DNA from: Alteromonas macleodii
GTDB lineage: Bacteria; Pseudomonadota; Gammaproteobacteria; Enterobacterales; Alteromonadaceae
Assembly: GCF_903772925.1 (NCBI RefSeq)
Contig: NZ_LR812090.1
Location: forward strand, 4,095,105 to 4,159,104
Length of the DNA: 64,000 bases
Reading direction: 5' to 3'
Every line of letters begins with the position of its first letter. The stretch's first letter is position 1. Positions 53,568 to 62,143 of the stretch are shown piece after piece. The notes under the pieces were generated by a model that made no database searches, was not told the origin of the DNA, and was given only the letters and a program-made list of their open reading frames with translations. The position numbers and the translations under genes were made by a program.

Positions 53568-55604
53568 TTAGCCTTTGATGCCGCTGTGTCGAAGCAAGGC
53601 GTCTACTTTAGGCTCGCGTCCTCTAAAGGCAACAAACAAATCCATAGGAGGCTTACTGCCGCCCATTTCTAGAATGTTTTCTAAAAAGGCTTTGCCTGTG
53701 TCGCGGTTGAAGATGCCATCTTCTTCAAACTTACTGTAGGCATCGGCAGAAAGAACCTCAGCCCACTTATAGCTGTAATAGCCCGCTGCATATCCACCTG
53801 CAAAAATGTGTCCGAAACCATTTTGGAAGCGATTGAACGATGGCGGAATAACTACGGCAACTTCTTCGCGCACTTTGTCCAGTGTGCCCTGCACGTCTAC
53901 TTCACTGCCCTTTTCACTGTGCAGTAAGAAATCAAATAGACTAAATTCAAGTTGACGAACCATCTGCATAGCAGATTGATAATCACGAGCAGCAAGCATG
54001 CGGTCGAGCAAATCAGCTGGAAGCGGCTCTCCGGTCTCATAATGACCAGAGATAAAGTTTAGGGCGTCTTCTTCCCAACACCAGTTCTCTAAGAATTGAC
54101 TTGGTAGTTCAACTGCATCCCATGGCACACCGTTAATGCCAGATACGCCAGCCACGCTCATTTTTGTAAGCATGTGATGGATTCCATGACCAAACTCATG
54201 GAAAAGGGTGACTACTTCATCGTGCGTAAACAGCGCAGGCTTATCGCCGACAGGGGCATTGAAGTTACAGGTCAGGTACGCCACTGGCAGCTGTAGCTCA
54301 CCGTCTATCATTTCTCGGCGTACTCGGCATTCATCCATCCATGCCCCGCCACGTTTTTTAGCACGTGCGTACAAGTCTAGGTAAAAGCTACCACGCAATG
54401 CGTCGGCATCGTCAGTTATAGTGAAATAACGCACATCTTTATGCCAGGTGTCGATGCCAGGCTGCTCAATAATTTTCAAACCATATAAGCGATGCACTAC
54501 TTCAAAAAGACCTGATAGCACTTTGTCTTCAGGGAAATAAGGGCGCAGCATTTCATCAGAAATGGTGTATTTTTCTTGCTTCAACTTTTCGCTGTAATAC
54601 GGTAAATCCCATGCTGCTAGCTCAGTAACACCATGTTTGTCCTTTGCGTACGTTCTTACTTCTTCAAGCTCTTTTTCCGCCTGAGGTTTAGACTTAGCCG
54701 CCAAGTCGCGTAAGAAACCTATTACCTGATCGGTAGAGTCTGCCATCTTGGTAGCCAGTGAACGCTCTGCATAGCTAGCAAACCCCAACAATTCAGCGAG
54801 CTCTGTGCGCAGCGTTAGGGTCTCTTTAATAATGTCGGTGTTATCCCACTTACCTGCATTTGGTCCTTGATCAGACGCTTTGGTTGAATAAGCACGATAC
54901 ATTTCTTCGCGAAGCTCACGATTATCCGCGTACAGCATAACAGGCAAATAAGACGGAATATCTAGGGTAAACAACCATCCCTGCAAGTCTTTTTGGTGCG
55001 CAGCTTGCGCTGCCGCTTCTAAAGCTGACTCAGGCATACCTGCAAGCTCAGATTCATCGGTAATGTGTTTGGTCCAGCCCATGGTGGCGTCCATCACATT
55101 ATTTGAGAAGGTTGACGATAACTCACTAAGCTTTGCCTGAATTTCTGCAAAACGTTTCTTTTGTTGTGCAGGCAAGGCAACACCTGAAAGCGTAAAGTCG
55201 CGAACCGCGTTAACAATGACTTTCTGCTGTTCTTCGCTTAGGGTTTTAAACTCGTCAGACGCTTTTAGTGAAGCATAAGCATTATAAAGGCCTTCGTGCT
55301 GACCTACCCAAGTACCATATTCAGATAAAAGTGGCAAACACGCATCATGCGCCTCTCGCAATTCATCGCTGCTTACTACACTGTTCATATGAGACACAGG
55401 TGAGAACATTTTGCTTAAGCTGTCGTCTACCTCTTCAAGGCGTAATACTAAATTCTTGTAAGAGTAATCATTTGACGCTACGACTGCCTCTATTTCACTT
55501 TTACAAGCTTCAATGGCTTTTTCGATAGCGGGCTTAATAGAGGCTGGCTCAATAGCAGAAAAAATTGGTAGGCCGTCTACCATCTCGATTGCAGGGGTTG
55601 TCAT
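53568..55604 (-). CDS. prlC: Oligopeptidase A (M3 family)
   Basis: 678 residues from the ATG at 55604, colinear with E. coli OpdA/PrlC (680). It is a cytoplasmic zinc oligopeptidase that degrades signal peptides and other short peptides. Marks: MFSPVSHMNSVVSSDELREA, YGTWVGQHEGLYNAY, DATMGWTKHITDESELAGMP, TLDIPSYLPVMLYADNRELR, the HExxH centre FTHDEVVTLFHEFGHGIHHM and GVPWDAVELPSQFLENWCWE, ending KVDALLRHSGIKG. A GTG seven codons upstream is possible but the ATG matches the family start. The Tag-like gene follows six bases after. Confidence 0.95.
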   Translation of the reverse strand: MTTPAIEMVDGLPIFSAIEPASIKPAIEKAIEACKSEIEAVVASNDYSYKNLVLRLEEVDDSLSKMFSPVSHMNSVVSSDELREAHDACLPLLSEYGTWVGQHEGLYNAYASLKASDEFKTLSEEQQKVIVNAVRDFTLSGVALPAQQKKRFAEIQAKLSELSSTFSNNVMDATMGWTKHITDESELAGMPESALEAAAQAAHQKDLQGWLFTLDIPSYLPVMLYADNRELREEMYRAYSTKASDQGPNAGKWDNTDIIKETLTLRTELAELLGFASYAERSLATKMADSTDQVIGFLRDLAAKSKPQAEKELEEVRTYAKDKHGVTELAAWDLPYYSEKLKQEKYTISDEMLRPYFPEDKVLSGLFEVVHRLYGLKIIEQPGIDTWHKDVRYFTITDDADALRGSFYLDLYARAKKRGGAWMDECRVRREMIDGELQLPVAYLTCNFNAPVGDKPALFTHDEVVTLFHEFGHGIHHMLTKMSVAGVSGINGVPWDAVELPSQFLENWCWEEDALNFISGHYETGEPLPADLLDRMLAARDYQSAMQMVRQLEFSLFDFLLHSEKGSEVDVQGTLDKVREEVAVVIPPSFNRFQNGFGHIFAGGYAAGYYSYKWAEVLSADAYSKFEEDGIFNRDTGKAFLENILEMGGSKPPMDLFVAFRGREPKVDALLRHSGIKG

Positions 55605-55795
55605 AATCTTTTTCACTCTTAACACGTTGATAGAATAATGATGGGGTTTCGTTGACTAAAAGCAAGCTATTGTTTAAGCCGCAGTTGACCTATCTTGAAG
55701 TTACTTCTAGTTTAAAAGTAAGGATCACGAAGATTTATTGAGCTCAGTGTGCTCGAGACGTACTTTTGATAAATATAAATAAAGGAGTCAACAAC
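55605..55795. other. Divergent upstream region of prlC
   Basis: Together with the motifs and promoter to its right this makes about 305 gene-free bases between prlC and the signalling locus. Apart from these it is AT-rich with no further signal. Confidence 0.35.
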
Positions 55796-55832
55796 TTGTG
55801 ACGCCGAAAAGCCCCCTGTCACAAATGTCACA
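55796..55832. promoter_or_regulatory. TGTCACA motif cluster, candidate activator site
   Basis: TTGTGAC (55796-55802) is the inverted form of GTCACAA (55818-55824), and TGTCACA occurs twice in direct order (55817-55823 and 55826-55832), nine bases apart. The cluster lies 20-56 bases upstream of the -35 of the signalling operon, where an activator would bind. Confidence 0.5.
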
Positions 55833-55851
55833 TTTCATCCTTTTGTCTACT

Positions 55852-55880
55852 TTGTCTCCATGTAGTACAACAGCTATAAT
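55852..55880 (+). promoter_or_regulatory. Sigma-70 promoter of the signalling locus
   Basis: TTGTCT (55852-55857), 17-base spacer, TATAAT (55875-55880), with the ATG 30 bases beyond. The -35 is imperfect, which fits a promoter needing an activator. Confidence 0.65.
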
Positions 55881-55909
55881 TCTGGTTAATAAATCTACAA
55901 GGCTTAGAT

Positions 55910-56470
55910 ATGAAAACCTTAACCTCTGGCGAAATAGCGTCGTATTGCGATGTGAACCTTCGTACTGTAATTCGATGGATTGAAAGCGGGAAGCTTAAAG
56001 GCTTTAAGCTTCCAGGGCGTGGTAACAACCGTATTCTTGTTGAAGACTTTATTGAGTTCCTTGAACGCCACGATATGCCTATTCCTGATGCCCTCAAAGG
56101 CATTGCTTCGCCATCTGTTCTCATTGTTGATGACGAGATGCCGGTAGCGAAATCAATACAGCGAGTGGCTAGACGTGCAGGGTTCGATTCATACATTGCG
56201 ACAGGCGGGTTCCAAGCCGGGATCATGTTAAGTCAGTATGAACCTAAAGTGATGACCCTCGACCTGAGTATGCCAGGCATGGATGGTTACAGTGTTATTG
56301 AATTCACTCGAGAGCAAAACAAGCACAAAGATTTAAAAATTATTGTTATCTCTGCCCTAGACGATATCAGCCTTGAACGTGCGCTAGAAATCGGCGCCGA
56401 TGCCACGCTTCAAAAGCCTTTCTCAAACCATGATTTAACGAATGTTTTAGAACAATTCATGTCGATGTAA
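55910..56470 (+). CDS. Response regulator with N-terminal excisionase-type HTH
   Basis: 186 residues. Residues about 3-55 are a MerR/excisionase-like helix-turn-helix (LTSGEIASYCDVNLRTVIRW, IESGKLKGFKLPGRGNNRIL). Residues about 68-186 are a receiver: VLIVDDEMPVAKSI, phospho-acceptor Asp in TLDLSMPGMDGY, and LQKPF lysine. The order HTH then REC is the reverse of normal response regulators. It is probably the DNA-binding output of the kinase two genes downstream, perhaps acting at its own promoter. AGGCTTAG precedes the ATG. First gene of the locus; the PhnD-like gene follows after 22 bases. Confidence 0.88.
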   Translation: MKTLTSGEIASYCDVNLRTVIRWIESGKLKGFKLPGRGNNRILVEDFIEFLERHDMPIPDALKGIASPSVLIVDDEMPVAKSIQRVARRAGFDSYIATGGFQAGIMLSQYEPKVMTLDLSMPGMDGYSVIEFTREQNKHKDLKIIVISALDDISLERALEIGADATLQKPFSNHDLTNVLEQFMSM

Positions 56471-56492
56471 TTTTGATGAGGGAGGGTGCACT

Positions 56493-57317
56493 ATGTCGCG
56501 GTTAGCAATGTTCATTTTAACAGCTCTATGTCTTACTATTGTTACGCTCTCATCTAACGCGAAAACGCTAACTTTCGCCGTCGTTCCACAGCAGTCAGCC
56601 AAAACTTTGGCTGAACGGTGGCAGCCGCTTATTGATTATATGAGTAATTATACTGGGCTTGCCATCGAGTTTAAGACAGCTAAAGATATACCCACTTTCG
56701 AAGCAAACTTGACTGCTGGGCTTTACGACATTGCCTACATGAACCCCTATCACTTTGTAGTTTTTAACGAATCTGCAGGCTATCGCTCTCTTGCTAGGCA
56801 ACGTGACAAAAAAATTCGCGGATTAATCGTGGTTCATCAGGACAGTACTATTCAATCAATTGAAGATCTAAATGGTGCCGAAATAGCATTCCCAGCGCCC
56901 GCGGCATTTGCGGCCACTATTATTACCAGCGCCCACCTGAGAAACAACAATGTTGCATTCATTCCCCGTTATGTAAATTCGCACGATTCAGTGTACTTAT
57001 CGGTTCAGCGCGATTTCTTCAAAGCAGGTGGAGGCATTCTTCGAACGCTAAACATTTCATCTGAGGCAGTGAAAAGTGATTTACGAGTGCTTTGGGAAAG
57101 CAAAGGTTATACGCCACACGCTATAGCTACCCACCCCAAAATGGCGTCAGCAAATAGACAAGCTATTCTTAATGCATTGATTGCATTATCTAATGACAGT
57201 AGTAAGACATCAATTCTTCGCAAAATTGGGTTGAGTGAATTTGTTAAATCTAACGACAGTGATTGGAATGACGTTAGAGAGCTGGGTATTGCATCGCTTT
57301 CTAGACCACATCTATGA
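56493..57317 (+). CDS. PhnD-like periplasmic phosphate/phosphonate-binding protein
   Basis: 274 residues. Signal peptide to about residue 23 (SSNAKT). The mature part matches the PhnD/PtxB-type binding proteins: FAVVPQQSAKTLAERWQPLI, LIDYMSNYTGLAIEFKTAKD, AGLYDIAYMNPYHFVVFNES, QSIEDLNGAEIAFPAPAAFA and PRYVNSHDSVYLSVQRDF. No permease or ATPase gene is adjacent, so it probably acts as the ligand-binding sensor subunit of the kinase next door rather than in transport. AGGGAGG lies about eight bases before the ATG. It overlaps the kinase gene by four bases (ATGA). Confidence 0.85.
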   Translation: MSRLAMFILTALCLTIVTLSSNAKTLTFAVVPQQSAKTLAERWQPLIDYMSNYTGLAIEFKTAKDIPTFEANLTAGLYDIAYMNPYHFVVFNESAGYRSLARQRDKKIRGLIVVHQDSTIQSIEDLNGAEIAFPAPAAFAATIITSAHLRNNNVAFIPRYVNSHDSVYLSVQRDFFKAGGGILRTLNISSEAVKSDLRVLWESKGYTPHAIATHPKMASANRQAILNALIALSNDSSKTSILRKIGLSEFVKSNDSDWNDVRELGIASLSRPHL

Positions 57318-59008
57318 GAAACGAGCAGATGAAGCTGTCGTTACGATTTAAAACAATAACTGGCATTGCTAGCATCGCAGCGCTCTTGCTGCTGGTGCTA
57401 ATTGTAACCGTGTTTCAGTTATTAAATGATCTTGTTGATAGCAACATTAAAAAGTCAGCTGATACCACTGTTGCGCTTTTCGTTTCTACGACAAAAAATG
57501 CATTTTTAAGTTACGACCTAGCTTCACTTGACGCAGATGTATCTGAAATTCTCACTAACCCAAATATTTCCTACGTGAAGGTAAAAGATAAACTTGGCAA
57601 TGTGTTTGTAGAGAAAGGCAGCGAGGTCGCACTTAGCCGCCCTTTTGAAGCAGACTTGTCGGTGTCGGCAGCTAACGATGGGGTATACGATACCCGCGCC
57701 CCAATTATGGTAAACGACACTGTTTACGGCTATGTAGAAATTGGATTAAACATCGCTTCTGTAACTGAATCGGTCTCAAGAGTAAGAAACTGGACCGTCA
57801 CGCTCGCTTTGATGGAGTTCGTTCTAGTTGGCTTGTGTTCATATTTACTTGGTTCGTTTTTAATGTCTCAGCTTCAGCAGCTTTTGCAGGGTGCTAAACA
57901 CCTTGGCGAGGCAGTTAAGTACAATAATTACAAAGAAGTGTTTGTTCCAGTTAGAGGCAAAGATGAGTTAAGCGAGCTCGCTGAAGCTTTTAATCTACTT
58001 GTAGAGCGGTTAAAAGAAGAACACGAACAACGTCAGCGTGCGCAGGATGAGCTTAAAGAACTAAACACACTTCTTGAAGAAAAAGTGCAAGACAGAACGT
58101 CTCTACTCAATCAAAAAAATTACCAACTAGAAGAAACAAACAAAGACTTAAAAGAAGCCCAAGTTCAACTTCTTCAGGCAGAAAAGATGGCATCAGTAGG
58201 CCAGCTTGCCGCTGGTGTTGCCCATGAAATTAATAATCCTGTCGGTTTTGTAAGCAGTAATATTTCAACACTTAGTGAATACGTTGCTACTTATCAAATG
58301 ATCTTCTCTCAAATTCAAGCTGTTATAGACGAGAAAGATGAAAACAAACGGGCAGCATCACTGATTGAACTAGAGAAATTGCTAGATAAACAAGATATGG
58401 CCTTTATAAACGAAGACATTTCAGATTTACTGAGGGACTCTCGCGAAGGCTTGCTGCGCGTGGCAGAAATAGTTAAAGGCCTAAAGTTGTTTTCACGGGT
58501 TGATAGCGACCAAATGCAGAAACACAATATTAATGATTGTGTGCGTACCACCTTGGCTATGGTTAACAATCAACTGAAATATATCTGTACGGTAGAAACC
58601 CATTTAGGAAGGGTTCCGGATGTAGACATGAACGTGGGTAAAATTTCTCAAGTTATTACCAACTTGCTCATTAACGCCGGACAAGCTGTAGAGGCAACTA
58701 GCCAAAACGGAAAAATAATTATCACAACTTGCACTGTTGGCGAGTTTGTAGAATTGCGGGTAGAGGATTCAGGCTGCGGAATTCCGCCTAGTCACCTTGA
58801 TAAACTATTTAACCCTTTCTTCACGACTAAGCCAGAAGGGCAAGGGACTGGGTTAGGTCTTTCAATTTCATTTGGTATCGCGCAAGAACACGGTGGGTCA
58901 TTATCTGCCACCAGCACTGAAGGAGACGGCAGTACCTTTACGCTAGCTCTTCCAATTAACCCCGTCTCTAAAGACTCACAAGATACCGGTGAGACTAATG
59001 ATGCATAA
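57314..59008 (+). CDS. Membrane histidine kinase (HAMP, HisKA-like, HATPase_c)
   Basis: 564 residues. Membrane helix about residues 15-38, periplasmic domain (about 39-155, with SADTTVALFVSTTKNAFLSY and YGYVEIGLNIASVTESVSRV), second helix about 160-185, HAMP (about 185-235), a coiled coil (about 235-290), then QVQLLQAEKMASVGQLAAGV and AHEINNPVGFVSSN (phospho-His and PVG of the NtrB/HK4 type), and HATPase_c with QVITNLLINAGQAVE, DSGCGIPPSHLDKLFNPFF and GTGLGLSISFGI. Receives the signal from the PhnD-like protein and phosphorylates one or both response regulators of the locus (inference). Overlaps the PhnD-like gene by four bases. Confidence 0.9.
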   Translation: MRNEQMKLSLRFKTITGIASIAALLLLVLIVTVFQLLNDLVDSNIKKSADTTVALFVSTTKNAFLSYDLASLDADVSEILTNPNISYVKVKDKLGNVFVEKGSEVALSRPFEADLSVSAANDGVYDTRAPIMVNDTVYGYVEIGLNIASVTESVSRVRNWTVTLALMEFVLVGLCSYLLGSFLMSQLQQLLQGAKHLGEAVKYNNYKEVFVPVRGKDELSELAEAFNLLVERLKEEHEQRQRAQDELKELNTLLEEKVQDRTSLLNQKNYQLEETNKDLKEAQVQLLQAEKMASVGQLAAGVAHEINNPVGFVSSNISTLSEYVATYQMIFSQIQAVIDEKDENKRAASLIELEKLLDKQDMAFINEDISDLLRDSREGLLRVAEIVKGLKLFSRVDSDQMQKHNINDCVRTTLAMVNNQLKYICTVETHLGRVPDVDMNVGKISQVITNLLINAGQAVEATSQNGKIIITTCTVGEFVELRVEDSGCGIPPSHLDKLFNPFFTTKPEGQGTGLGLSISFGIAQEHGGSLSATSTEGDGSTFTLALPINPVSKDSQDTGETNDA

Positions 59009-59074
59009 CGTTACAGTGTCCAAAAGCGCCATTGCATGCGATATTAGTTACGTCGCGAATAAGGATAATTTTTT

Positions 59075-60379
59075 ATGACAGAGCCTACTGAACAAGCTAC
59101 AACCTATACCGTGCTATTTGTCGACGACGAGCCTAATATTCTTCGTGCCATTAAACGTGCGCTCTTTACCATGGATATAACGCTGCTGCTTGCAGATAGC
59201 GGAGCCAAGGCACTCGAATTGATGAGTAACAACGAAGTACACGTGGTAATTTCAGATATGAAGATGCCCCAAATGTCTGGCGCGGAGCTTCTTGAACAGG
59301 TGGCTATTAATTATCCCGACACATTTAGAGTAGTACTTACCGGCTATGCTGATATCGAATCCACGATCAAAGCTGTCAACCAGGGTAAGATTCATCGCTA
59401 CCTTCAAAAGCCATGGGACAACCAAGAGCTAATAGCTGTGGTTGAGGAAGGGTTAGAGCGAGTTAAATTAAAAGCTGAAAATACGCGTCTTCAAAAACTT
59501 ACACGCCTTCAGAATAGAAAGCTTAGAGATGTCAATGCATCGCTAGAACAAGTGGTTCAAAAGCGTACTCGCCAAATTAAAGCTGCGCTGAACAAAATTG
59601 AAAAGCACAATATTGCCATGGAGCAGGTGCTGTTCAACGTGATTAGCATTAACCCGAATATTAACGGGAAATTTGCCATAGAGGTAAGTGAGTTGTCTTC
59701 TAAGCTTGCACGCATTGCACGTTTAGAGAAAGACGAAATCAAACAAGTTCGCTACGCAGGTCTTATATGTGAGCTTGGGCTATTAGGTCTTGAAACCGAA
59801 GACTTTAACGCGCCATTTTCAAAGCTTAAATACCAACAGCAGCAAAATTACTTATCGCAGACCAAACAGGCTGCATTGATACTTGCCCCAGCACATGAGC
59901 TTCATCAAGTTTCAGATATCATCGAGTTTCAATTCGAGCACTACAATGGCTCTGGTTTGTACAATAAGGTGGCGAAAGAAATTCCCGCAGGCGCGCGTAT
60001 TTTAGCAATAGCCCGAGACTACTGGCGCTTAGTTACAGGTAGAATGAGTGGCGTTGAAATGAGCCCTCGCGATGCCAAACTTGAAATGAAAAAGCACAGA
60101 AACACGCGCTACGACGGCGAGTTTTTAGACCTTTTGCTAGAAGCAGAAGATGTGACTACATCTAAGCTACTTTCTACATCATTGAAGGCCTCACAGCTTA
60201 AAGCGGGCATGGTACTTGCTCAAAATTTATATAACGATAGCCATATTCTAATCCTTCCTGAAGGTCACGTATTTAGTGACGCTACCATTCAAAAACTCGT
60301 GCAATTTGAAGAAGAGCGTGGAAAAGCGTTTAGTATTCAAATAGAACCAGAAGAGCTTTCTGCTACTATAAGTGAGTAA
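59075..60379 (+). CDS. Response regulator with degenerate HD-GYP domain
   Basis: 434 residues. Receiver (about 12-125): VLFVDDEPNILRAIKRAL, acceptor Asp in VVISDMKMPQMSG, TGYADIESTI, LQKPWDNQELI. A coiled coil (about 135-190) leads to an HD-GYP-type part (about 195-340) in which the HD pair is CE (LICELGLLGL) and the HHExxDGxGYP motif reads EFQFEHYNGSGLYN, so the metal site is missing and cyclic-di-GMP hydrolysis is unlikely. A short C-terminal domain (KASQLKAGMVLAQNLYN) follows as in many RpfG-like proteins. Likely an interaction output. GGATAA lies nine bases before the ATG; the gap from the kinase is 66 bases. Confidence 0.85.
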   Translation: MTEPTEQATTYTVLFVDDEPNILRAIKRALFTMDITLLLADSGAKALELMSNNEVHVVISDMKMPQMSGAELLEQVAINYPDTFRVVLTGYADIESTIKAVNQGKIHRYLQKPWDNQELIAVVEEGLERVKLKAENTRLQKLTRLQNRKLRDVNASLEQVVQKRTRQIKAALNKIEKHNIAMEQVLFNVISINPNINGKFAIEVSELSSKLARIARLEKDEIKQVRYAGLICELGLLGLETEDFNAPFSKLKYQQQQNYLSQTKQAALILAPAHELHQVSDIIEFQFEHYNGSGLYNKVAKEIPAGARILAIARDYWRLVTGRMSGVEMSPRDAKLEMKKHRNTRYDGEFLDLLLEAEDVTTSKLLSTSLKASQLKAGMVLAQNLYNDSHILILPEGHVFSDATIQKLVQFEEERGKAFSIQIEPEELSATISE

Positions 60380-60404
60380 GGTCTGAAGGCATTGAGCTTA
60401 AATG

Positions 60405-60450
60405 GGGCTGGCGCAGCATAAATTATGGCGGGTTGCGCCACGCCCTTTTA
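60405..60450 (+). terminator. Terminator of the signalling locus
   Basis: GGGCTGGCGCA (60405-60415) and TGCGCCACGCCC (60434-60445) pair with one bulge around an 18-base loop, followed by TTTTATTTA. Confidence 0.75.
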
Positions 60451-60621
60451 TTTAGACTGCATTGTCCCCATTGACTAACTAATTGAAACACTATTGAGCA
60501 AACCTCGGTCTTTTGATTAATCTTACAAACAGAACCGTTTAAAAATGATTTGCTGTGCGAACGTGTTTGAGCATTTATGCTTGTGTGCACGATCGTAAAC
60601 CCAATAAAGAAGGCTTTTTGA

Positions 60622-61971
60622 ATGACACATTTTGATTATATTTGTATTGGTGGTGGCAGTGGCGGTATTGCATCTGCGAACCGTGCGGCAAAGCACGGAA
60701 AGAAAGCCGCTATTATTGAAGCAAAAGACGTTGGCGGTACCTGTGTAAACGTTGGATGCGTGCCGAAAAAAGCCATGTGGTACGGCGCTCAGATGGCTGA
60801 GGCCATACATCGCTACGCCCCAGAGTATGGATTCGATTTGTCAGTAAACCACTTTAGTTGGGACAGCCTTATTGCCAGCCGCCAAGCCTATATTGAGCGT
60901 ATTCATGCCTCTTACGACCGCGTACTTACTGCAAACGATGTAACACTTATTCGCGGTTTCGCAAAGTTTATTGATAACAACACAGTAGAAGTAAACGGCG
61001 AAAAGTATACGGCTGACCATATTACGATTGCCGTTGGCGGTCATCCAGTAATTCCGGATATCGAAGGCGCCGAGTACGGCATTGATTCTGATGGTTTCTT
61101 TGCATTAAAAGAGCAACCTAAGCGCGCTGTTGTGGTTGGTGCTGGATACATTGGCGTTGAGTTAGCGGGTGTACTTCATGCGCTAGGAACAGAGTCACAT
61201 TTGGTGGTTCGCAAACACGCGCCGCTTAGAAACTTTGATCCCATCATTCATGAGACCTTGGTGGATATGATCCACGCTGAAGGCTGCAAACTGCATGACC
61301 ATGCCAGCGTAGAGAAAGTGGAAAAAGCTGACGATGGCGAACTATCAGTACATTTAACCAATGGTGAAGTGTTAAAAGCTGACTGCTTAATTTGGGCAAT
61401 TGGCCGTAAGCCTTCAACCGACAAAATTGATATTGAAAATACCGATGTTGAGTTGAGTGATGACGGTACAGTTAAAGTAGATAAGTACCAAAACACTACA
61501 GCCAAAAATGTGTACGCAGTAGGTGATATTACTGGCGAGGCTGAACTTACTCCAGTAGCAGTAAAAGCGGGCCGCTTGCTAAGCGAACGCTTATTCAACG
61601 GCCAAAAAGACGCTCACATGGATTATTCAATGATTCCAACCGTAGTCTTTAGCCACCCACCTATTGGCACAATCGGCCTAACTGAACCAGAAGCTATTGA
61701 AGAATACGGCGAAGACAATATTAAAGTGTACACCTCTAGCTTTGCGTCTATGTACACCGCGGTAACCCGCCACCGTCAAATGACCAAGATGAAGCTAGTG
61801 TGTGCAGGTAAAGACGAAAAAGTGGTAGGCCTACACGGTATTGGTCACGGTATGGATGAAATTCTGCAGGGTTTCGCTGTTGCCATAAAAATGGGCGCGA
61901 CCAAAGCTGACTTTGATGCCTGTGTGGCCATTCACCCTACCAGCGCGGAAGAGTTTGTTACTATGACCTAA
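60622..61971 (+). CDS. gor: Glutathione-disulfide reductase
   Basis: 449 residues (E. coli Gor 450). FAD-binding [20 protein letters not shown], redox disulfide [21 protein letters not shown](P)H-binding [19 protein letters not shown] with [12 protein letters not shown] (Arg for NADPH), FAD motif [17 protein letters not shown], and C-terminal dimer and catalytic segment [14 protein letters not shown]. It reduces GSSG with NADPH to keep glutathione reduced. AAGAAGG lies eight bases before the ATG. Monocistronic, convergent with the molybdopterin oxidoreductase gene. Confidence 0.95.
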   Translation: MTHFDYICIGGGSGGIASANRAAKHGKKAAIIEAKDVGGTCVNVGCVPKKAMWYGAQMAEAIHRYAPEYGFDLSVNHFSWDSLIASRQAYIERIHASYDRVLTANDVTLIRGFAKFIDNNTVEVNGEKYTADHITIAVGGHPVIPDIEGAEYGIDSDGFFALKEQPKRAVVVGAGYIGVELAGVLHALGTESHLVVRKHAPLRNFDPIIHETLVDMIHAEGCKLHDHASVEKVEKADDGELSVHLTNGEVLKADCLIWAIGRKPSTDKIDIENTDVELSDDGTVKVDKYQNTTAKNVYAVGDITGEAELTPVAVKAGRLLSERLFNGQKDAHMDYSMIPTVVFSHPPIGTIGLTEPEAIEEYGEDNIKVYTSSFASMYTAVTRHRQMTKMKLVCAGKDEKVVGLHGIGHGMDEILQGFAVAIKMGATKADFDACVAIHPTSAEEFVTMT

Positions 61972-62100
61972 GCGTATGCTCTTCACTGTTTGACTTAGTG
62001 TAGATAAGCTTTCTTAGCGTTATCTTTGAAAGGTAGCTACATAGAAGTTCACAGATGAATGTACAATGAGTAGAAGGCCTACTTGTTGAACATACCACTG

Positions 62101-62137
62101 AAAAACGGCATTTACTTTTAGGTAGATGCCGTTTTTT
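62101..62137. terminator. Terminator between gor and molybdopterin oxidoreductase genes
   Basis: AACGGCATTTAC and GTAGATGCCGTT pair fully with one U-G on the plus strand, with a T run on the plus strand and on the minus strand through the leading A run. It lies 130 bases after gor and just past the stop of the convergent gene. Confidence 0.8.
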
Positions 62138-62143
62138 ATATGC

